Shown in pieces: positions 50,393 through 58,745 of a stretch of 64,000 bases of DNA (the stretch's first letter is position 1; the number at the start of each line of letters is the position of its first letter). Origin of the DNA: Pirellulales bacterium (GTDB taxonomy: Bacteria; Planctomycetota; Planctomycetia; Pirellulales; Lacipirellulaceae). The stretch is taken from NCBI GenBank assembly GCA_022841705.1, contig JALHQZ010000001.1, forward strand, positions 124,001 through 188,000, in the 5' to 3' direction. The position numbers and the translations under genes are program-made. The notes beneath the pieces are model-generated. The model was given only the letters and a program-made list of their open reading frames with translations, made no database searches and was not told the DNA's origin.

Positions 50393-51556
50393 TTACTTAT
50401 ACAAAATCGCGGGTGAATACACGTACGAACTACCGCCGCTGGAGCTTTGAATCACGCCGGTTGAGGTTAGCGGAGCGGGTTGAATCATCACATACTTTTG
50501 ATTCATAGCACCGGTAAGTTTCACCGCCAGTATCCGCACGCCGGCCCATTGCACAATTTTGTAGATCGCATTGTTCCCCGGGCCGGTGACGTTTTCAAAG
50601 ATCGGGATGATCCGCTTCTGACCAATGATCGACGCGAACTCATCCTTCACGCCGGCGCTAATGCCAGTATCGCCATTGAGGTTGAGGTAGCCGCACGAAT
50701 TGAACTTTAGTTCGCCACCGTGATACGCCAGATCCGCCGGCGAGATGCCGTACACAATCTGCCGGGCGATGTCGGCCGTGCTGTTGTTGCTGCTGCCGAT
50801 GTCCACCGTGCCGCGGTTGCCGGGCGAACCGGTCCCCTGCGGAAAGAGGTTCATCTCGCGCTTGCCATCGCTCCCGGAGGTGACGGCGCCAGTGGCTTCG
50901 GTCCACCTGTAGGTGTCCGGGCCAGAGCCGGCAAGCATGGAGTTCCAGGTGTCGACATCCAGCGCGTAGGGCAAGATTTGCAGATTCCCCCCACTCGCCG
51001 GCGTGCGCCACCCACTAATGTTCCGCACGATCCCCGCGGTTGCTTCCGCTTTTAGCGATTGTCCCTGCAGACCAAACACCTTGGCAAAGAAGAACGGGAC
51101 CTGGCCGTTCGAGCCCTCTTCTTTTCGCACTCGTACGCGCACCGCGTTGTAAAGGGACGGGTCCGAAGTATCAAACGCCGCATTGGGATTGTTCAGATCG
51201 TTAATGTAGCCGAAGACCACATCGCCCGTCGTGGCGTTGTTGGTGTTGAGATCAACCGTCGGCGTGGCGTTGGCGATCGCGTTGAGGTTCACGCAGTTCT
51301 GCGCTTTCGTGCGAGCGGCGGTCACCGAGCTACTTGCGCTCGAACCGTTGGCTAGTTGCTGGCCATACTCCCAGCACGCAGCGAGTGCTGCGGCGTCGGC
51401 GGAGCGCTGCATTTCTTCCTTGGCCGACAGCACATAGCCAATATCCACGCTGAAGGCGACCATGCCCACCATGGCCATCGACATAAAGGCGGCCAGCACC
51501 GTGATGTTGCCGCGACGAAGCGCTTGGGTTTGAGAACGGAACATAAGACGGCTCAT
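50393..51556 (-). CDS. TadG-like pilus-associated protein without VWA domain
   Basis: The product is 387 residues. The N-terminal TadG-like helix reads RRGNITVLAAFMSMAMVGMVAFSVDIGYVLSAKEEMQRSADAAALAACWEYGQ. The large periplasmic part includes GDVVFGYINDLNNPNAAFDTSDPSLYNAVRVRV and lacks the DxSxS motif, so it is a TadG-type protein without a von Willebrand A domain. It heads the minus-strand cluster TadG-like, TadE x3, TadG-VWA. Confidence 0.85.
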   Translation of the reverse strand: MSRLMFRSQTQALRRGNITVLAAFMSMAMVGMVAFSVDIGYVLSAKEEMQRSADAAALAACWEYGQQLANGSSASSSVTAARTKAQNCVNLNAIANATPTVDLNTNNATTGDVVFGYINDLNNPNAAFDTSDPSLYNAVRVRVRKEEGSNGQVPFFFAKVFGLQGQSLKAEATAGIVRNISGWRTPASGGNLQILPYALDVDTWNSMLAGSGPDTYRWTEATGAVTSGSDGKREMNLFPQGTGSPGNRGTVDIGSSNNSTADIARQIVYGISPADLAYHGGELKFNSCGYLNLNGDTGISAGVKDEFASIIGQKRIIPIFENVTGPGNNAIYKIVQWAGVRILAVKLTGAMNQKYVMIQPAPLTSTGVIQSSSGGSSYVYSPAILYK

Positions 51557-51690
51557 CGTTGCTTGGGGAGGGGGGAGAAAAGGTCACGAATTAAGCAGTT
51601 TATTGATCTCGCAAGCCGCGCCGGCGTCAGCCCCCAGAGTTGCGTTGATGCCTCCAAGTGCTAACGCTCCACGACTCGCGCGGGTCGCTG

Positions 51691-52320
51691 CTACGGGTCA
51701 ATGTCGGCGTCGATATCAATCGGCGCGGTCAGTTCCGATTCTTCGCCATCATCAAACCGCCAGCGCAGTTTTTGCAGCGTGAGCGAACGAACTCGGTTGC
51801 CAGCGTAGCTGACGCCGGATTCTTCAATCGAAACGGCCGGGCGGTAGTCATTCAGCCGGTCGACATTGCCTTCTACCCGCATGGCGAGGTCCCAGCCCCC
51901 AAACTCGCCCCAACTCTCCGAGTTACCATCCCGAACTTCGAAGATTAAATCTCCTTCGTCCAGCCGCAACCGTTGGGTCCACGTGACAATTTCGTCGTAG
52001 TGATGCAGCGTATCGAGATGGTTCGGTGAATCGGCCTGGGCCACCGCACCGTCGCGCCAGTACTGCACTTGCAGTCCGCCCGGCGCCCACTGCGGAGCCG
52101 AGTGATGATTCAGCGCGAACACAAAGTAATCGCTCTCGAGGTCACCCGTGGCCGACATCAACATGCTGATCTGCGGGGAACTGGAGTCCGAATCGGGCTC
52201 GCCGAGCCGCAATTCCCATTCTTCCTCGATGAGCACGACATCCCGCGCGCCGGCGAGGGATCCAGCGAGCAACAGCGCGCAAAGCGCGAGTGGAAAACAG
52301 GTTAGGAGTCGCGTGCGCAT
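51691..52320 (-). CDS. Secreted hypothetical protein upstream of the Tad-like cluster
   Basis: The product is 209 residues. A signal peptide (LLTCFPLALCALLLAGSLAGA) is followed by an acidic domain (EEEWELRLGEPDSDSSSPQI, YFVFALNHHSAPQWAPGGLQVQYWRDG, YDEIVTWTQRLRLDEGDLIFEVRDGNSESWGEF) ending in DIDADIDP. I do not recognise a named family. A GGAGG ribosome site precedes ATG 52320. It reads in the same direction as the TadE/TadG run and ends 135 bases before it, so a role with that pilus-like system is plausible. Confidence 0.75.
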   Translation of the reverse strand: MRTRLLTCFPLALCALLLAGSLAGARDVVLIEEEWELRLGEPDSDSSSPQISMLMSATGDLESDYFVFALNHHSAPQWAPGGLQVQYWRDGAVAQADSPNHLDTLHHYDEIVTWTQRLRLDEGDLIFEVRDGNSESWGEFGGWDLAMRVEGNVDRLNDYRPAVSIEESGVSYAGNRVRSLTLQKLRWRFDDGEESELTAPIDIDADIDP

Positions 52321-52538
52321 GGGGAAGCCTCCACAGGAGTAGGTTCGCGTGACGCGCAGCCGCAGCGGCGGAAGCCCATCACGCGGTACATCGCTATCGC
52401 TACCGATTTCGATCGGAGCATTGTCACCACGGTTCGTGTTGCCCAAGAACCGCAGTCGCCAGAAAAGTTGCCCGGATAAGTCGCCACAGGTTCGGCGAGG
52501 GGAAGTGAGCGGGTTAAGGAACCAGCACGCTTACCCAT

Positions 52539-53564
52539 TTAAACAGGTAGGTCAGGTTTCCCAGCGAGGCTGCCAAGTTGCACCAAACCGAATGAAATTT
52601 TTAAGATTTGGTTAAGATTTCCGACCCACACTAATCCGAAAACGCAAATGCTTAACCAGAGAAGCATCGTTGCTGTGGGCTCGCTGATGCTCACGCCCGC
52701 AGTTGGGTTTTGCGGAAGATATCGGCTTTGCCACAGGATTAGGTCGGCTACAGTCACAGCGCTCGAAAGATCGCCATCCGCGTGCAATTGGGCGCCGGTC
52801 TGACCGACTGAATCGCGCCACACGGTGAAATCGGCCGCATCGATCGCGCCGTTGTAGTTGTAATCCCCCACGAGCCCGGCAGCCAAGTTGATCGCCGCCG
52901 CGCCAAGCGCCGGGGCAGTGGAAGGATCAAGATCCTTGTTCAGCACCACCAGAAAGGGATTCGACGGCGTCTTGCCGGGCGAAGTCATACGGGCAAAAAA
53001 GCCATAGATCCCCGCCGCTGTCGCGGCCGTATCGGGCAGTTCGTAGTACATCAGATGGCGATGTTGGCCGAGATCGCCAGCGAGCAAGTTGGCGACGAGC
53101 ACGCCGCCCGGTGCAGGCCCAACTTCTTCGGTAAACGAGATGCTGCCGAGCGCCCGGGTCGATTCCATCGTTAGCCGCACGTCATTCGGAACGCTGGTTA
53201 CCTGGTTCAGCACAGAATCCCAGTACCAAAGCCAGCGGGGAGAATTGGTCATCGAACCCACGGGTCGCCGCGCCACGGGTTCCAAGCGAACGGCGCTTCC
53301 CGCAGCCAGTCCGGAAATGTCGAACCCCGGCAGATCCGTCAGCAGTACGCCGCCGGGGCCCGAAATGAAATACGCCTCTTCGTCGGTGTTGATGACCGCA
53401 GTGTTCGCGAAGCCCGGCAATGACGTGCCTGTGACCACCAACGCGGTTTGGCTCGCATCGAGCTCCACCGTAATCGGCGTGCCATGCCCGAACGCCGCCG
53501 AGGCAAGTAAGACGGGAAGCAACCGAGAAAAGACGCGAAAGGCAGAGTGTATTAGCGATTTCAT
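52539..53564 (-). CDS. Secreted dockerin-repeat protein with altered PEP-CTERM tail
   Basis: The product is 341 residues as it stands. After a signal peptide (SAFRVFSRLLPVLLASAAFG) the body shares the pattern of the PEP-CTERM protein at 54.3 kb (ITVELDASQTALVVTGTSL, VRLEPVARRPVGS). A dockerin-type repeat pair follows (GDYNYNGAIDAADFTVWRDSVG, ADGDLSSAVTVADLILWQSRY). The tail has ISEPTATMLLWLSICVFGLVWVG and then 24 more residues. In another frame the DNA at 52612-52625 reads Gly-Arg-Lys-Ser-stop, the expected basic end, so a one-base frameshift is likely. It is third in a three-gene unit. Confidence 0.8.
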   Translation of the reverse strand: MKSLIHSAFRVFSRLLPVLLASAAFGHGTPITVELDASQTALVVTGTSLPGFANTAVINTDEEAYFISGPGGVLLTDLPGFDISGLAAGSAVRLEPVARRPVGSMTNSPRWLWYWDSVLNQVTSVPNDVRLTMESTRALGSISFTEEVGPAPGGVLVANLLAGDLGQHRHLMYYELPDTAATAAGIYGFFARMTSPGKTPSNPFLVVLNKDLDPSTAPALGAAAINLAAGLVGDYNYNGAIDAADFTVWRDSVGQTGAQLHADGDLSSAVTVADLILWQSRYLPQNPTAGVSISEPTATMLLWLSICVFGLVWVGNLNQILKISFGLVQLGSLAGKPDLPV

Positions 53565-53649
53565 GGGAATTGCGATTCTGTTGTTAATGTTCCGAGAACG
53601 CTCTGATTCAACACTTTCGTGCTGTTTCGCGTGTCTTTCGCGGTTACAT

Positions 53650-54318
53650 TCACTCCGGGAGTGCAAAGTTAAACTTAGCGCTCACCCACTCGTGGATTCG
53701 ATCCTCGGGCAACCATGCCACATGGGCGTCAACATACAGGTAATTGGCGCCCTCAAGATGCCGATCTATCTGTAGATCCCTTTCGATCGCAAATTGCACC
53801 CATTCGCTTCCCTTTTGCAGGTTGAGTGTTGAGAACCAGCCTGAAGAATGGCAGTGCTCGTTCTGAAACGCCAGCGAACGGCTATTGGCGCCTTCCATGG
53901 CCAGCAAGGTGCGGCTCGTCGCCTGCAGTTTGTTGATGTTTTGGACGGCCCCTTCCACGGGGCTCGCCAGGTACTCGTTGATTACATAGCTAGTGCTGCG
54001 GTTAGCGATGCGTTCAGCCCCCCGCTCGTCCTCGGGGCAGATTCGCACGCTGTCGAGCTGTTCCATGTGCGGAGCCAACGTGTAAACCCAACTGCGAGCT
54101 TCGCCACTGTGCATCGTCTCTGGAAAATCGCCGCCATGCGAATTGCAGTACTGCAAGGTGGCGAGGCCGAGTTGTCGCAATTGGTTCTTGCAAGCGGTGG
54201 AGCGCGCGGAAGCCCGCGCGCTCTGCACCGCCGGCAAGACGAGCGAAACCAGCACGCCAATAATGGCGATCACCACCAGCAGTTCCACGAGGGTGAACGC
54301 TCGACGCGCGATCGACAT
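53650..54318 (-). CDS. Short DUF1559 pseudopilin-like protein
   Basis: The product is 222 residues, shorter than most DUF1559 proteins. The prepilin-like N-terminus is [39 protein letters not shown], and a degenerate H-X9-DG-like end reads [22 protein letters not shown], with Asp-Ala in place of Asp-Gly. Its ATG overlaps the stop of the upstream PEP-CTERM gene as TAATG, so translation is probably coupled. A dockerin/PEP-type gene follows 85 bases later. Confidence 0.9.
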   Translation of the reverse strand: MSIARRAFTLVELLVVIAIIGVLVSLVLPAVQSARASARSTACKNQLRQLGLATLQYCNSHGGDFPETMHSGEARSWVYTLAPHMEQLDSVRICPEDERGAERIANRSTSYVINEYLASPVEGAVQNINKLQATSRTLLAMEGANSRSLAFQNEHCHSSGWFSTLNLQKGSEWVQFAIERDLQIDRHLEGANYLYVDAHVAWLPEDRIHEWVSAKFNFALPE

Positions 54319-55142
54319 TACGATTCTCCTCGGCGCTTTACGAAGCCGAGGCCACAGGCGATGAGGCCCAGCGCCGCGAGCACGGCGTTCGGTTCAGGCA
54401 CAAACTGCACCTGCGCGGCGCTCAATCCGAGCGCACCCACTGCGCCGGCGACCGCCGCCGCGGAACCGTTCTTGGAAATCACGAAGTAGAACGGATCACT
54501 CGGCGCGATGCCGGCTTGCGTGGTGCGGTATTGAAGTCCCACCACATACACGCCATCAGCGGGCGCCACGCCAGTGCTCAGGCCATCGCCAAGAAAGCGA
54601 AAGCGCAGGGTTCCATGGGCATCAGCCCCTGCACCGCCGTATGAAACGCCGCCGACCGGGGATGGCGTGGCTGCGAAATTGATGCTCGCAAACGGCGCGA
54701 CATCGGTTGTCCGTGCAGTCAGTGAGCTTCGAAACGCCTCCAACTCTGTCGCGCCGGCATCGACCAACGCGGAGCCATTCCAGCTTCGCAGCCCCGTGGT
54801 CATGGCTAGCGAAACGACGCATCCTGGAGCAAATGCTTGCGGGCCACCATCAACTTGGTCAAAACCAAACGCATATCCAGGACCCGAGTAGAACTCTGGT
54901 TGCCCCAAACCATTCAGCGTGCCGTTCGGTCGGCTGTACCAGATGCCGTTGAATTCGCCTGCCGGAATAACATAAGCCGCTGCCGGTGGCGTAAGCACAT
55001 CGTACGGGCTATCCAAGATGATTCGCCGGGTGGTGAGCTTGTCGTTGTCGATTGTTAGTTGTAACTGGGGACCATGCGCCGCGACGGCTGAAGCCAGTAG
55101 TGCGCATATTGTTAGACAGTTAATCGCATGTCGAGTTCTCAT
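54318..55142 (-). CDS. PEP-CTERM sorting-domain protein
   Basis: The product is 274 residues. A signal peptide ([18 protein letters not shown]) is followed by a beta-rich domain like that of the 52.5 kb protein ([49 protein letters not shown]) and a canonical tail, [21 protein letters not shown] then Val-Lys-Arg-Arg. ATG 55142 starts the signal peptide. It is first of a unit with the DUF1559 gene (TAATG overlap) and the dockerin-containing relative. The pairing of two related PEP-CTERM proteins around one pseudopilin suggests a joint surface role. Confidence 0.88.
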   Translation of the reverse strand: MRTRHAINCLTICALLASAVAAHGPQLQLTIDNDKLTTRRIILDSPYDVLTPPAAAYVIPAGEFNGIWYSRPNGTLNGLGQPEFYSGPGYAFGFDQVDGGPQAFAPGCVVSLAMTTGLRSWNGSALVDAGATELEAFRSSLTARTTDVAPFASINFAATPSPVGGVSYGGAGADAHGTLRFRFLGDGLSTGVAPADGVYVVGLQYRTTQAGIAPSDPFYFVISKNGSAAAVAGAVGALGLSAAQVQFVPEPNAVLAALGLIACGLGFVKRRGES

Positions 55143-55236
55143 TGAGCATTTCCCAGAGAGTTGATCCCAGCGCGCATCGTGACCGCAGTCAAAGTTCACG
55201 CGCGGGCGAAATTGAAGTTAAGCGAACAGCCGATCT

Positions 55237-55809
55237 TTAGGCGTTCGTTTCTTCGGGCGGGGGCAGCTCGGGAAGAAGGGCGACCACGATCGCCTTGTCC
55301 GCAACTTGCGGAACCACCCAGGCAATCACCACCACCGGCGGTTGGATGCACTTGGCAGGGGGCGCCACGCAGAGCGGCGTAGCGGCTAGCGGACTGTGTC
55401 CGTGACACTTGAGGGCTTGCCAAACGGTCACAAAATGCCGAGTTGGTTTGGCCTGAGTTGTCGCTGATTTGACGGCCGCCCGCGCTTGGACACAGTGGGG
55501 GCAACACGGCTTTGAAGATGCGGTTGTTCGGACTGCTTCCTTAGCCGCCGCCGCCAGAACGAACGCCGGCGGCGTGACGCCATTTCGCTTCGCCCACGCC
55601 AACCGCTCCGCCGGCGTGTGGCAGCAGCAATTTCGCCAGCAGTGCTCGGCCGTGGCGCATCCGCAGCCGCAATTCATGCAAGGAAACAACTCTCCACTTG
55701 CGGGTGTTGGCGCCGGCAGCGGGGCGCCCGAGGTAAGCCATAAGAATCCGCCCAGCGCAAGCCCATTCACCACTTGCGACACGATTCGGCGGACATCGCG
55801 GCCAATCAT
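55237..55809 (-). CDS. Cysteine-rich hypothetical protein of planctomycete type
   Basis: The product is 190 residues. An N-terminal hydrophobic stretch (VVNGLALGGFLWLTSGAPLP) suggests export or a membrane anchor. A compact cysteine cluster follows: FPCMNCGCGCATAEHCWRNC then CCHTPAERLAWAKRNGVTPP, and a CPHC pair near residue 105. I recall this Cys/Trp/AERLAWA pattern from other planctomycete genomes but know of no assigned function; metal binding is the obvious guess. It lies alone between the PEP-CTERM unit and nrdR. Confidence 0.7.
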   Translation of the reverse strand: MIGRDVRRIVSQVVNGLALGGFLWLTSGAPLPAPTPASGELFPCMNCGCGCATAEHCWRNCCCHTPAERLAWAKRNGVTPPAFVLAAAAKEAVRTTASSKPCCPHCVQARAAVKSATTQAKPTRHFVTVWQALKCHGHSPLAATPLCVAPPAKCIQPPVVVIAWVVPQVADKAIVVALLPELPPPEETNA

Positions 55810-55900
55810 AAGCAGAACTCCCGGCGCTTCGGAAGGTGATTTTACCTGGCAGCATGCGGTTCAACAACTATCGCTGCTGCGACAAGTTGTCGCAGTTCCG

Positions 55901-55923
55901 TACGATGGGCCTTCAGCCCGTCG
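55901..55923. repeat. Single copy of the TACGATGGGC dispersed repeat
   Basis: This is the same unit as at 10536-10615 and 17211-17330, here in the gap between nrdR and the cysteine-rich gene. Confidence 0.65.
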
Positions 55924-55975
55924 AGAATCGGAGTGCAAGGGCCGACCGGTTCAGAGATCCCATGTCCGAATGAGA

Positions 55976-56449
55976 CTACCGCGGGCTCTTGCGATATGCC
56001 CCTTCGAGCAGCGGCCGCAAGGCCTCCACAAAGTCCTGCACATCGTTGAATTGCCGATAGACGCTGGCGAAGCGCACGAAGGCCACTTCATCCAGCTCGC
56101 GCAGGTGCTCCATTACCAGCTCGCCCAGCTCACGGCTTTCCACTTCCGATTCGTAGTGTGAGTAGACGTCGTTTTCGATCGCGGCCACTGTCGCTTCGAT
56201 TTTGCGAGTATCAACGGGCCGCTTCCAACAGGCGCGCTCGAGACCGCGTTTGATTTTGTCACGATCGAACGAGACCCGCGATCCATCACGCTTGATGACC
56301 TTGATGGTGGTCTCTTCAGGGCGCTCGTAAGTCGTGTACCGCCGCCCACACGCGGAACATTCCCGTCGCCGCCGCACCGCGATCCCGTCCTGACTTCCGC
56401 GCGAGTCAATTACCTTGTCGTTGTCTTCCTGACAAAACGGGCATTTCAT
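55976..56449 (-). CDS. nrdR: Transcriptional repressor NrdR
   Basis: The product is 157 residues. An N-terminal zinc ribbon has Cys3, Cys6, Cys31 and Cys34 (KCPFCQEDNDKVIDSRG, RRRRECSACGRRYTTYERPE), followed by the ATP-cone domain (IKVIKRDGSRVSFDRDKIKRGLERACWKRPV, VAFVRFASVYRQFNDVQDFVEAL). NrdR senses ATP/dATP and represses ribonucleotide reductase genes by binding NrdR boxes. No nrd gene or paired NrdR box is apparent in the window. It lies 99 bases downstream of rpoN on the same strand. Confidence 0.97.
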   Translation of the reverse strand: MKCPFCQEDNDKVIDSRGSQDGIAVRRRRECSACGRRYTTYERPEETTIKVIKRDGSRVSFDRDKIKRGLERACWKRPVDTRKIEATVAAIENDVYSHYESEVESRELGELVMEHLRELDEVAFVRFASVYRQFNDVQDFVEALRPLLEGAYRKSPR

Positions 56450-56548
56450 ATTCCAGTATGCCTTCCGTTAGCCGCGGGCGTTCCGCCTGCGTGTTTTTGC
56501 CGGGTAAGCCCACACGGCGGCCCGCTTTGATGTAACGGGGGCCGCCAG

Positions 56549-58114
56549 CTAACTTTCATCGTTATCGCCGTCGCTAGCGGCGACTTCACTTTCACCCGCC
56601 GCCCAGTCTTTGCGTTGCCGACTGGACGGGATGTTCATCGCCTTGCGGTACTTGGTTACCGTACGGCGGGCCACCGTGATGCCATGCTCTGCGAGTGCGT
56701 CGACCAGTGCATCATCGGACAGCGGCTTCGATTTGTCTTCACCATCGACCAGTTCTTGCAGTTTCAGCCGCACTCGGTCCCAGGCGATGTCTTCACCGTC
56801 AGCGCCCGTGGTGCCACCGACGAAGAAGCGTTTGAGTGGGAAAATACCGCGGGGAGTTTGAATCCACTTGTCGTCCACCGCCCGGCTCACGGTGGTGACG
56901 TGCACGTGAACTTTGTCCGCAATTTGCTGCATCTTGAGCGGCTCGATGAACTCCGGCCCATCATCGAGAAACCGCGTTTGATGATCGACAATCGCCTGTG
57001 AAACCTTGGTCACTGTGCTGCGCCGCTGTTCGATCGCTTCAATCAGCCATTGGGCGCTGGTGATCTTGCGTTTAATGTACTCCCGGGCTTCCTTGTCGGC
57101 GCCTTCGGACTTCTGCAGCAGTTGCCGATAGTAGGGGCTGATCGAAAGCGAGGGCAACTGCGTGTCTTCCAGCCGGACTGTGTATTTTCCTTCGTCGTCT
57201 TTTTCGACGAACACATCGGGCGTCACGCTCGGCACGGTCGCTTCGCTAAAGTCGGCGCCCGGTTTGGGTTTCAGCTTGCGCAGCTCTTCCCAAATCTCGT
57301 TCACTTCTTCGATGGTGAAGTTGGTCTTCTTTGCGATTAGAGGTAAGCGGTTGTTCTCCAAATCACTCAGGTGATTGAGAATAAACATCCGCAGTTCCTC
57401 GTAGAACAACATCCCCGGCTTCACTTGCAGCAGCAGACATTCTTGCAGACTGCGCGCCGCCACGCCGGGCGGATCGAGATGCTGCACGATGCTCAGCGCT
57501 TGTTCGGCAATTTTGAGCTGCTCTTGCCGGTAGTTAGCGCTCGCGCCGTTGAGTTCCGCGGCGGAGGGCGGAATCAGTTCTTCCAGCGGTGTCTTCAAAT
57601 AGCCGTTGGAATCGAGACTGTAGATGATCCGCTCCGCCATCTTGCGGACGACGGGGTCCAGCTCGAACCAACTGAGCTGATGGTCGAGATACTCGGCCAA
57701 CGATTCGGGCCGAGCGACCATGTTCGCCATCTGGTCGTGGGCCCGATCGGCGTCCGCTTCCATCTGGTCGCGCGATGGCCGGCTGCGCTCTTCGTACTCA
57801 TCTGGCAGGTTGTCCGCCATGTTGAGCAGCCGCTCGAAATCTTCCTCATTGGTGGCGCTATCGGCGACAACCAGTTCCCGTTCTGTATCGTCGGGGCTGT
57901 TCGGGTTTTCCGCTTGCTCGAGCGCCGCTTCGCCTTCCACTGGCTCGGGAACTTCCTCGAGTTGTTCGAGGCACGGATTGTCTTCCATCTCCTGTTCGAT
58001 GCGTTCCTGCAATGCCATCAGTGGCAATTGAAGGATTTCCATCGATTGGATCATCCGCGGCGCCAGAATCTGCTTCTGCGCAAGCTGCATCTGTTGTCCA
58101 AATGACAGACGCAT
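56549..58114 (-). CDS. rpoN: RNA polymerase sigma-54 factor RpoN
   Basis: The product is 521 residues. Region I reads RLSFGQQMQLAQKQILAPRMIQSMEILQLPLMALQERIEQEMEDNPCLEQLEE, followed by an acidic region II (about 55-130), the core-binding domain (IVQHLDPPGVAARSLQECLLLQ) and the DNA-binding domain with VHVHVTTVSRAVDDKWIQTPRGIFPLKRFF. The RpoN box appears as ARRTVTKYRKAMNIPSSRQR, one residue off the classical ARRTVAKYR. ATG 58114 begins region I. It directs transcription from -24/-12 promoters with AAA+ activators; the flgF promoter in this window is a candidate target. Confidence 0.97.
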   Translation of the reverse strand: MRLSFGQQMQLAQKQILAPRMIQSMEILQLPLMALQERIEQEMEDNPCLEQLEEVPEPVEGEAALEQAENPNSPDDTERELVVADSATNEEDFERLLNMADNLPDEYEERSRPSRDQMEADADRAHDQMANMVARPESLAEYLDHQLSWFELDPVVRKMAERIIYSLDSNGYLKTPLEELIPPSAAELNGASANYRQEQLKIAEQALSIVQHLDPPGVAARSLQECLLLQVKPGMLFYEELRMFILNHLSDLENNRLPLIAKKTNFTIEEVNEIWEELRKLKPKPGADFSEATVPSVTPDVFVEKDDEGKYTVRLEDTQLPSLSISPYYRQLLQKSEGADKEAREYIKRKITSAQWLIEAIEQRRSTVTKVSQAIVDHQTRFLDDGPEFIEPLKMQQIADKVHVHVTTVSRAVDDKWIQTPRGIFPLKRFFVGGTTGADGEDIAWDRVRLKLQELVDGEDKSKPLSDDALVDALAEHGITVARRTVTKYRKAMNIPSSRQRKDWAAGESEVAASDGDNDES

Positions 58115-58194
58115 GGGATGGATTCCTTGGAATGAAAGAGACGACAGCCATCTTGCGAAACGCTCGACCGAAACCATCCGGCCTACTGCACTCT

Positions 58195-58224
58195 AGCATA
58201 CCGCCCCAGGCTTCGCTTGGTCAA
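58195..58224 (-). promoter_or_regulatory. Sigma-70-type promoter upstream of rpoN
   Basis: On the minus strand TTGACC (58224-58219) and TATGCT (58200-58195) are separated by 18 bases. The -35 element matches five of six and the -10 four of six consensus bases. A start near 58188 gives a leader of about 75 bases before rpoN. Confidence 0.5.
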
Positions 58225-58298
58225 ACTACCGAATGCAGAAGGACCGCTTGCACCGCATCCAACGGTAGTTGAGAATGACGAATAGGAAGATGCTGCGC

Positions 58299-58658
58299 CT
58301 ACTCGCCGGCGCCACCGGTGAACTTGCTTAGCGCGTCGCCCAGTCCGGGCAGATTCAGTCCGCCCGCCGCTTCCTGCATGGCGGAGCCTTGCGCTTCCTT
58401 AGCCTTGGCCAGCGCCGCATTCACCGCCGAGGGCAGCAAATCTTCCAGCATCTCGCGGTCCTGCTTGGCGAAGAACTCCGGCTCAATCCGCACAGCGAGC
58501 ACTTCGCCCAAGCCGTTCGCATCGACCTCGACCATCCCCCCTACGGCGCTACCGGTCACCCGCACGCTGCGCAGTTGAGCCTGCGCAGCCTGCATTTTGG
58601 CGCCCATCTCCTGGGCTTGCTTGACGATGTTCCCGAGATTGCCGAGGCCTTTGAGCAT
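58299..58658 (-). CDS. ybaB: YbaB/EbfC family nucleoid-associated protein
   Basis: The product is 119 residues. It has the family pattern MLKGLGNLGNIVKQAQEMGAK with the AQAQL helix, then VTGSAVGGMVEVDANGLGEVLAVRIEPEFF and DREMLEDLLPSAVNAALAKAKE. It forms a dimer that binds DNA. ATG 58658 begins the conserved N-terminus; the longer frame reads through a repeat. It lies 87 bases downstream of dnaX, the usual partner. recR, which normally follows this pair, is absent. Confidence 0.95.
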   Translation of the reverse strand: MLKGLGNLGNIVKQAQEMGAKMQAAQAQLRSVRVTGSAVGGMVEVDANGLGEVLAVRIEPEFFAKQDREMLEDLLPSAVNAALAKAKEAQGSAMQEAAGGLNLPGLGDALSKFTGGAGE

Positions 58659-58745
58659 GGTGGACAGAGGTGAATGGTGATCGGTGATTAGTGATCGGTG
58701 GAGAGTTAGCAACAGAGTTACCGATCACGGATCACCGATAACCGA

